From T1Sed10-7 sp041686695 (GTDB lineage: Bacteria > Actinomycetota > Nitriliruptoria > Nitriliruptorales > Nitriliruptoraceae): a stretch of DNA of 64,000 bases. The notes below the pieces were generated by a model. The model did no database searches, was not told where the DNA came from, and was given only the letters and a program-made list of their open reading frames with translations. Both the position numbers and the translations under genes were made by a program. This document shows positions 59,085-64,000 of the stretch, piece after piece. Numbering within the stretch: position 1 is the stretch's first letter; every line of letters begins with the position of its first letter. The stretch lies in the NCBI GenBank assembly GCA_041686695.1, contig JAWLDJ010000003.1:1-64000 (forward strand), given 5' to 3'.

Positions 59085-59861
59085 TCATCGAAGGACCGGA
59101 GGAGCAGGAGGGTGCACGGGCGGCCGGCGAGCGACGAGCATGAGTTCGTAGTCCCGCTCCGTCGGTGGTTCCCGACGCCAGGCCCCCGCGCCACCGGCCC
59201 AGACCGCCTCCACCTCGAAGCCGACCGACGTCGCCAAGGTGCGCAGGCCGTCCGGCAGGTGGTAGTGCTCGCGGAGTGCCACGCTGCCGCCGTCGGCGAG
59301 GTGGTGCTCGGAGGTCTCCGTCAGCGTGAGCAGGTCGATGGACCCCGTTGGCTCTCCCCGTCGCCATGCCGCCAACAGCCGTGCGGCGTTGAGCGCCGTG
59401 AGCACCAGTCGACCGCCAGGTCGGAGGGCACGGTGGATCGCCGCGAGGATGGCGCGATCGTGCGCGAGCGGTTCGACCCCGTCTGCGACGAGGCAGAAGG
59501 CCCCCTCGCACAGGCTCAGGGCCACGTCGTAGCCGACGAGGTGGTCGGGGAGCTCGCGGGCATCGCTCTCGATCAGTTCCACCTGCACACCGGCGGCCCT
59601 GGCCCGTTCCCGGGCACGCGCCAGCATGGCTGGTGACAGGTCGATACCGGTCACGCGCAGGCCCGCCGCGGCCAGTGGCACCGCGTGGCGACCGGTCCCG
59701 CAGCCGACGTCCAGCACGCGGTCCTTCGCTCCGAGGCCGAGCAGCGTGGTCAGCAGCTCCACCTCGGCGTCGGTGGCCTGTGTGAAGCCCTCATCGTCGT
59801 AGTGCTCCGCTGACGCCTCGAAGTAACGGTGCCAGCTCGACGAACCCGCGCCCCGGTCCAT
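59085..59861 (-). CDS. SAM-dependent methyltransferase, class I
   Basis: The 258-aa protein starts at ATG 59861, with GGAGGT seven bases upstream. SAM-binding motif I is VLDVGCGTGRHAVPL, motif II region GIDLSPAMLARA, then ESDARELP and ALRPGGRLVL. It resembles small-molecule methyltransferases of the Methyltransf_25/UbiE kind. The substrate is unknown. It is divergent from fbp. Confidence 0.9.
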   Translation of the reverse strand: MDRGAGSSSWHRYFEASAEHYDDEGFTQATDAEVELLTTLLGLGAKDRVLDVGCGTGRHAVPLAAAGLRVTGIDLSPAMLARARERARAAGVQVELIESDARELPDHLVGYDVALSLCEGAFCLVADGVEPLAHDRAILAAIHRALRPGGRLVLTALNAARLLAAWRRGEPTGSIDLLTLTETSEHHLADGGSVALREHYHLPDGLRTLATSVGFEVEAVWAGGAGAWRREPPTERDYELMLVARRPPVHPPAPPVLR

Positions 59862-60026
59862 GGCGGTGACCTCCGATGCTTCTCGGCACCGTACTCCGCG
59901 GCAGCGTCGGCCAGAACCCAACCGACACCCCCGTGCTGCACCTAGGCTCGGAGGTCCGACCGTGGCGGTGACCGGCGTCTGCGCTCGGTACCGGCCCGGC
60001 GTCGCCCTTCCACCAAGGAGCCTCGT

Positions 60027-61064
60027 ATGAGCACCTTCGATCCGGACCCTCCCGCGCCTGCGGTCGGTGGGCACCCGGCAGCGCATCTGGTGACCATCAA
60101 GCGGTTCCTCTCCGACCGGCAGCCGGCCGAGGCGAGCGGCGACCTCACCTCCTTGCTGTACGACCTGGCTGTGGCGGGCAAGCTCATCGCGAACAAGACG
60201 CGTCGAGCGGGCCTGACCGACATGCTGGGCCGTTCCGGGGTGACCAACGTGCAGGGCGAGGAGCAGAAGTCCCTCGACGTCTACGCCGACGAGGTCATCT
60301 CTGGCCTGCTGGCGCAGGGCGGCCGCGTGTGCGCGTTGGTCTCCGAGGAGCAGCCGGAGGTCACCGTCTTCGAGGGAGGCGGCCCGTACGTGGTGACCTG
60401 CGATCCCCTGGACGGCTCCTCCAACATCGACGCCAACGTCAGCATCGGCACGATCTTCGGCGTCTTCCGGCGGCGCGACCAGACCGCGTCACCCACCACC
60501 GAGGACTGGCTGCGACCGGGCCGGGACCTGGTGGCTGCGGGCTACCTGCTGTACTCGACCTCGACGATGTTGGTGTACAGCACCGGTGACGGCGTCCACG
60601 CCTTCACCCTGGACCCGGAAGCCGGCGAGTTCCTGCTGACCTGGTCGGATCTGGAGTTCCCCGGCGACCCGAGCTACTACAGCTTCAACCTGGCTGCTTC
60701 GGCCCACTGGGAACGCGGTGTGGAACGCTTCGTGCACTGGGCGAACCGTGACGACACCCCGACGATGTCCCAGCGCTACATCGGCTCCGCCGTCTCGGAC
60801 TTCCACCGCAACCTGTTGCACGGTGGCATCTTCGCCTACCCCGGGACCGACGAGGAGCCGGCCGGCAAGCTGCGGCTGCTCTACGAGGGCGCGCCGCTGG
60901 CCTTCCTGGCCGAGCAGGCCGGCGGGCGGGGCTCCGACGGTCGCACCTCGCTGCTGGAGCTCGAGCCGGGTGACATCCACCAGCGCACGCCGGTGTTCGT
61001 AGGGGCACTGGAACTGGTCGAACGGCTGGAGGAGTTCGTCTCGGCGCCACCCAACGAGGCATGA
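60027..61064 (+). CDS. fbp: Fructose-1,6-bisphosphatase, class I
   Basis: Fbp hydrolyses fructose-1,6-bisphosphate in gluconeogenesis or the Calvin cycle. The 345-aa protein has metal-binding CDPLDGSSNIDANVSIG, SEEQPE and the C-terminal region KLRLLYEGAPLAFLAEQAGG. ATG 60027 follows AAGGAG. Class I enzymes are less common than class II in actinobacteria. It lies just upstream of a CbbX-like AAA+ gene. Confidence 0.95.
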   Translation: MSTFDPDPPAPAVGGHPAAHLVTIKRFLSDRQPAEASGDLTSLLYDLAVAGKLIANKTRRAGLTDMLGRSGVTNVQGEEQKSLDVYADEVISGLLAQGGRVCALVSEEQPEVTVFEGGGPYVVTCDPLDGSSNIDANVSIGTIFGVFRRRDQTASPTTEDWLRPGRDLVAAGYLLYSTSTMLVYSTGDGVHAFTLDPEAGEFLLTWSDLEFPGDPSYYSFNLAASAHWERGVERFVHWANRDDTPTMSQRYIGSAVSDFHRNLLHGGIFAYPGTDEEPAGKLRLLYEGAPLAFLAEQAGGRGSDGRTSLLELEPGDIHQRTPVFVGALELVERLEEFVSAPPNEA

Positions 61065-61220
61065 GCACCACCTGAGCGTCCGCACCGTCGTGGTCGGCGG
61101 ACGCTGCGGCGGGATCGACCGTGGGGACCGTGCTGGCCTGGCGCTCCAGCCCTGGCCCCGCGCTGCCGATGCACTGGCCGGGACCCGACCGTCCTGCCGC
61201 CCCCGTCTCGCGAGGCCGTC

Positions 61221-62771
61221 GTGACCGCCGCGTTGGAAATCGCCGTCGACCGGTTCGTGGCCATCGTCGCCGCGGACCTCTCGGGGGCCGACGTCCCCGC
61301 TGCTCAGGCGCACACGGACGCGACCGCGGAGGCCGTGGCCCTGACCGCGGCGTTCATCGATGCGGACGTGCTGCACACCGACAGCGAGGTGGCGGCCTTC
61401 ATCACCATCGCCGGGCCGAGGGTCGGCCCACCGCTCCAGGATGCGAGCCTGTCTGACGTCCGTCGTAGCGGCACGCTGACGGGCGCGCGTACACGGCTCA
61501 GCCAGACCTCCGAACTCGCGCGACGACTGCTGGCAGCCGATCGCCGCGACGACGGCGACCGGGTGTGGCGCTACCTGCAGGCCGCTGTCGCGCTCGGCCA
61601 TGCCGTCGCGGCCGTCGACCTCGAGCCGTCCCAGGTCGAACTGGACGCCGTGGCCCGGTTCCGACAGTCGTTGTTGGTCACGATCCACGAGGCGGGCGTC
61701 AGCACCCCGGATGAGCGCCGCCCCGATGGTGGGTTCTTCAGCCCGCCGTCGTCCACACCCTCGTCCGTGCCCGCGTCCATGCCCTCGTCCACGCCGTCGT
61801 CGCCGGGCTCGTCGCCGATCCCGCCGCCGCGCGCTGCGTCGCCCGCTCCATCGTCAGCGGGGCGGCCAACCGGGCCGCTTGCGGTGCCGGTCGGCGGCAC
61901 CGATGGGCCGACGGCCGACGTCGCGGCGGCCCCGGAGCCGCTGGACGAGGTCCTCGCCGCGCTGGATGCGCTCACCGGCCTGGCTCCGGTCAAGGCCGAG
62001 GTACAGATGGTCGCCGACCTGCTGACCGTGCAGCGCCTGCGCGAGGAACGAGGTCTGCGCACGGTCGCGACCTCCCGCCACCTGGTCTTCACCGGCAACC
62101 CCGGGACGGGGAAGACGACGGTGGCCCGGCTGGTCGGCCGCATCTACGCGAGCCTCGGCGTGGTCTCCAAGGGCCATGTCATCGAGACCGATCGCGCCAG
62201 CCTGGTCGCCGGCTACGTCGGCCAGACCGCGACGAGGGTCAGCGAGGTGGTCACCTCGGCCCTGGACGGTGTGCTCCTGATCGACGAGGCCTACGCCCTG
62301 ACACGCGGTACCGCTGGGGGAGCTCCCGGCGGGAGCGACTTCGGGCAGGAAGCCGTGGACGCGCTCGTCAAGCTCATGGAGGATCACCGCGACCGGCTGG
62401 TGGTCATCGTCGCCGGGTACCCGCAGGAGATGGCCGGCTTCATCGCCTCCAACCCTGGGCTGTCCTCGCGGTTCCCCCGCACGATCCACTTCCCCGACTA
62501 CACCACCGCCGAGTTGCTGGCGATCGCGGGCCACCAGGCCGAGCGAGCTGGGTACCGCTTCACCGCCGATGGCCTGGCGGCCCTCGAGCGGCACCTGCAC
62601 GCGGCCCCGCGGGGCAGGGGCTTCGGCAACGCTCGCGCGGTCCGAAACCTCTTCGAGGCGGCCCTGGCGACCCACGCTCGGCGGGTCGTGCGCACGGTGC
62701 ATCCCGGTGTCGACCTGCTGACCGAACTCACCGCAGAGGACGTGGATGCGGCCGTGGCACGGTCGGCCTGA
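61221..62771 (+). CDS. CbbX/SpoVK-type AAA+ ATPase with N-terminal helical domain
   Basis: The 516-aa protein starts at GTG 61221. Residues 1-160 are helical (VDRFVAIVAADLSGADVPA, a TerB-like look), residues 170-230 a Ser/Pro-rich linker, and the last 270 a single AAA+ module. The AAA+ module has Walker A GNPGTGKTT, Walker B VLLIDEAYAL, sensor IVIVAGY and arginine finger region SRFPR. The AAA+ part is closest to CbbX/CfxQ and SpoVK. The linkage to fbp suggests carbon metabolism, but no rubisco genes are in view. Confidence 0.88.
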   Translation: MTAALEIAVDRFVAIVAADLSGADVPAAQAHTDATAEAVALTAAFIDADVLHTDSEVAAFITIAGPRVGPPLQDASLSDVRRSGTLTGARTRLSQTSELARRLLAADRRDDGDRVWRYLQAAVALGHAVAAVDLEPSQVELDAVARFRQSLLVTIHEAGVSTPDERRPDGGFFSPPSSTPSSVPASMPSSTPSSPGSSPIPPPRAASPAPSSAGRPTGPLAVPVGGTDGPTADVAAAPEPLDEVLAALDALTGLAPVKAEVQMVADLLTVQRLREERGLRTVATSRHLVFTGNPGTGKTTVARLVGRIYASLGVVSKGHVIETDRASLVAGYVGQTATRVSEVVTSALDGVLLIDEAYALTRGTAGGAPGGSDFGQEAVDALVKLMEDHRDRLVVIVAGYPQEMAGFIASNPGLSSRFPRTIHFPDYTTAELLAIAGHQAERAGYRFTADGLAALERHLHAAPRGRGFGNARAVRNLFEAALATHARRVVRTVHPGVDLLTELTAEDVDAAVARSA

Positions 62772-62801
62772 ACCCGGCGTGGCTACCACCTCGCCGTCCG
62801 G

Positions 62802-62837
62802 GCGGTCGGCGCGGTCGGCGCGGTCGGCACGGTCGGC
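62802..62837. repeat. 9-bp tandem repeat (GCGGTCGGC)4
   Basis: Three perfect units GCGGTCGGC and one ACGGTCGGC lie head to tail in the 146-bp convergent spacer after the AAA+ gene. Confidence 0.9.
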
Positions 62838-62917
62838 GAGAGGAGCATGCACGGTCCACGCGACCGGGCGCGGGGCAGCAGACTCCGGACCCGAGCCCCG
62901 GACCACACGCCGGGTGC

Positions 62918-63442
62918 TCAGGGGTCGGGCAGTTCCCGAGGGATCTGCAGGGCAGCGAGGTGGCAGGAGTCGAACGCGAGCTCGCTCCAGGGACTGGGCA
63001 CGACCAGTTCCGCCAACGCGCCGGTCGGGAACCCGCGGGCCAGCAGCTGCCGTGCCGCCGGCTCACCCGTGAGTGCCAGGTCGTGGACGACCGCCTCCAG
63101 CCCGGGGTTGTGCCCGACCACCAGCACGCCGGCCACGTCGTCACCGACCCGTCGACAGCGGTCGATCCAGGTGTGGTGACCAGCCCCGTACAGCTCGCCG
63201 TCGATCGTCACCTGCGCGTGCTCGGGCAGCGCCGCCCGGATGCCCTCCAGCGTGGCGACCGTGCGCACCGCTGAGGAGCACAGCACCACCTCGATGTCGG
63301 GAGCCCGTTCCTCCAGCGCCCGGCGCAAGCGGGGGAGCGCGTCGTGGCCGCGGCCCGACAACGGCCGCTCGTGGTCCGACAGGCCGCTGTGCTTCCGAGA
63401 TGACTTCGCGTGCCTGAGGACGAACAGCCGCCGGTCCTCCAT
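62918..63442 (-). CDS. SixA-type phosphohistidine phosphatase
   Basis: The 174-aa histidine-phosphatase superfamily protein has the RHG motif as LRHAKSSRK, catalytic pockets in SSAVRTVAT and the second His in VVGHNPGLE. The family removes phosphate from protein histidine or small molecules. ATG 63442 has GGGAG five bases upstream; an in-frame ATG at 63454 is less well placed. Confidence 0.88.
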   Translation of the reverse strand: MEDRRLFVLRHAKSSRKHSGLSDHERPLSGRGHDALPRLRRALEERAPDIEVVLCSSAVRTVATLEGIRAALPEHAQVTIDGELYGAGHHTWIDRCRRVGDDVAGVLVVGHNPGLEAVVHDLALTGEPAARQLLARGFPTGALAELVVPSPWSELAFDSCHLAALQIPRELPDP

Positions 63443-63490
63443 GTCAGCTCCCATCGCCGTCAGCGTCGGTCGCGGTCAGCGTCGGTCGCG

Positions 63491-64000
63491 TCAGCGCCGA
63501 TCGACCACCCGTTGGCCGTGCTTCCACACCCCGGTGATGGCACCCGGATCGGCCAGCACCGCCACGTCGGTGCTCGGATCGCCGGTGACGGTCAGCACGT
63601 CCGCGTCGAAACCCGCCACGAGCCGACCGGTGCGCGGTGCCCGGGGCCCGAGCGACAGCGGCCCGTTGGCGGTCGCGGCCTCGATCGCCTCCAGCGGGGT
63701 GAGGCCGGCCTCGACCAGGAGGCCGAGCTCGTGACCGTGGCGTCCCCAGGCATCGGGGGCCCCGGGCGTGGAGATCGCGATGTCGGTCCCCATCGCGATG
63801 GTCACCCCCTGCTCATGGGCCAGGGCGACCGCGTCACGGTGCCGCTCGTTGGTCGCCGCCAGCTTCTCCCACATCGCGTCGGTCAGCGGGCCCTGTCCTG
63901 CCGCCATCAGATCGGCCACGATCAACCGCGTCGGTACGAGCACGACCCCCCGTTCGACCATCGCAGCACACACCTCCTCGTCGAGGTAGGTGCCGTGCTC
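63491..64000 (-). CDS. Amidohydrolase family protein (5' partial, runs off window)
   Basis: The frame stays open to the right edge, so the N-terminal part with the first metal ligands is outside. Visible parts are TIAMGTDIAIST with the metal-binding Asp, ELGLLVEAGLTPLEAIEAAT, and the closing GFDADVLTVTGDP and VWKHGQRV. This is typical of imidazolonepropionase- or prolidase-type amidohydrolases. The substrate is unknown. Confidence 0.85.
   Translation of the reverse strand, partial: EHGTYLDEEVCAAMVERGVVLVPTRLIVADLMAAGQGPLTDAMWEKLAATNERHRDAVALAHEQGVTIAMGTDIAISTPGAPDAWGRHGHELGLLVEAGLTPLEAIEAATANGPLSLGPRAPRTGRLVAGFDADVLTVTGDPSTDVAVLADPGAITGVWKHGQRVVDRR

Noticed and set aside
1..64000. CRISPR array
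   Set aside because: No set of regularly spaced identical repeats with unique spacers was seen; the repeats found are coding or short tandem repeats.

Overview
The window is high-GC, densely coding DNA rich in GTG starts and 1-4 bp start/stop overlaps. The run crgA, class E sortase, pabA/trpG, then pknB-pbpA-rodA-pstP-fhaB-fhaA and a tRNA-Leu is the conserved near-origin cell-envelope cluster of Actinomycetota. An early-branching actinobacterium, for example Nitriliruptoria or a relative, fits the mixture with a group 3b hydrogenase; the class assignment is inference.

Layout. 1-1171: tail of a VanW-domain protein with 45-residue repeats. 1394-12535: a soluble group 3b [NiFe]-hydrogenase locus, with hypF-hypC-hypD-hypE and an alpha/beta hydrolase on plus, meeting the minus-strand operon beta, cyclic-nucleotide-binding sensor, gamma, delta, alpha, endopeptidase. 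hypA and hypB are not in the window. 12773-23097: housekeeping genes (MarR regulator, PlsC-like acyltransferase, hydrolase, DapA-family enzyme, metY-metX, aldo/keto reductase, tRNA-Ala, gamma-glutamyltranspeptidase). 23249-32334: crgA, sortase, polyprenyl synthase, a degenerate AMP-binding protein, pabA, a PDZ/Lon-type protease, an M50 protease, an eRF1-like protein and a TPR protein. 32417-36108: a copper-type cluster (CopC-CopD fusion, YcnI family, membrane protein). 36140-43363: the PASTA kinase, penicillin-binding protein, RodA, phosphatase and FHA operon.

43666-52533 is an accessory region next to tRNA-Leu. A 55-bp copy of the tRNA 3' end recurs about 1.5 kb downstream, bracketing a PIN toxin-antitoxin pair and a 51-codon gene. 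Both copies are followed by the same layout of a terminator and spaced arm-like repeats (GTGACAAC in one, GTGACACC in the other), and the second leads into an integrase remnant. Further right lie two related tyrosine recombinases, one frameshifted, each paired with a conserved two-hairpin element and a neighbouring toxin-antitoxin module. The last recombinase abuts a fragment of an ABC-transporter ATPase. This repeated recombinase, hairpin and toxin-antitoxin arrangement is the strongest candidate for something undescribed.

52593-64000 returns to ordinary chromosome: a two-component system and small lipoprotein, a thiosulfate sulfurtransferase, a second lipoprotein, an ArsR-rhodanese regulator with a probable leaderless self-controlled promoter, a PIG-L deacetylase, a methyltransferase, class I fructose-1,6-bisphosphatase, a CbbX/SpoVK-type AAA+ ATPase, a SixA-type phosphatase and a partial amidohydrolase.
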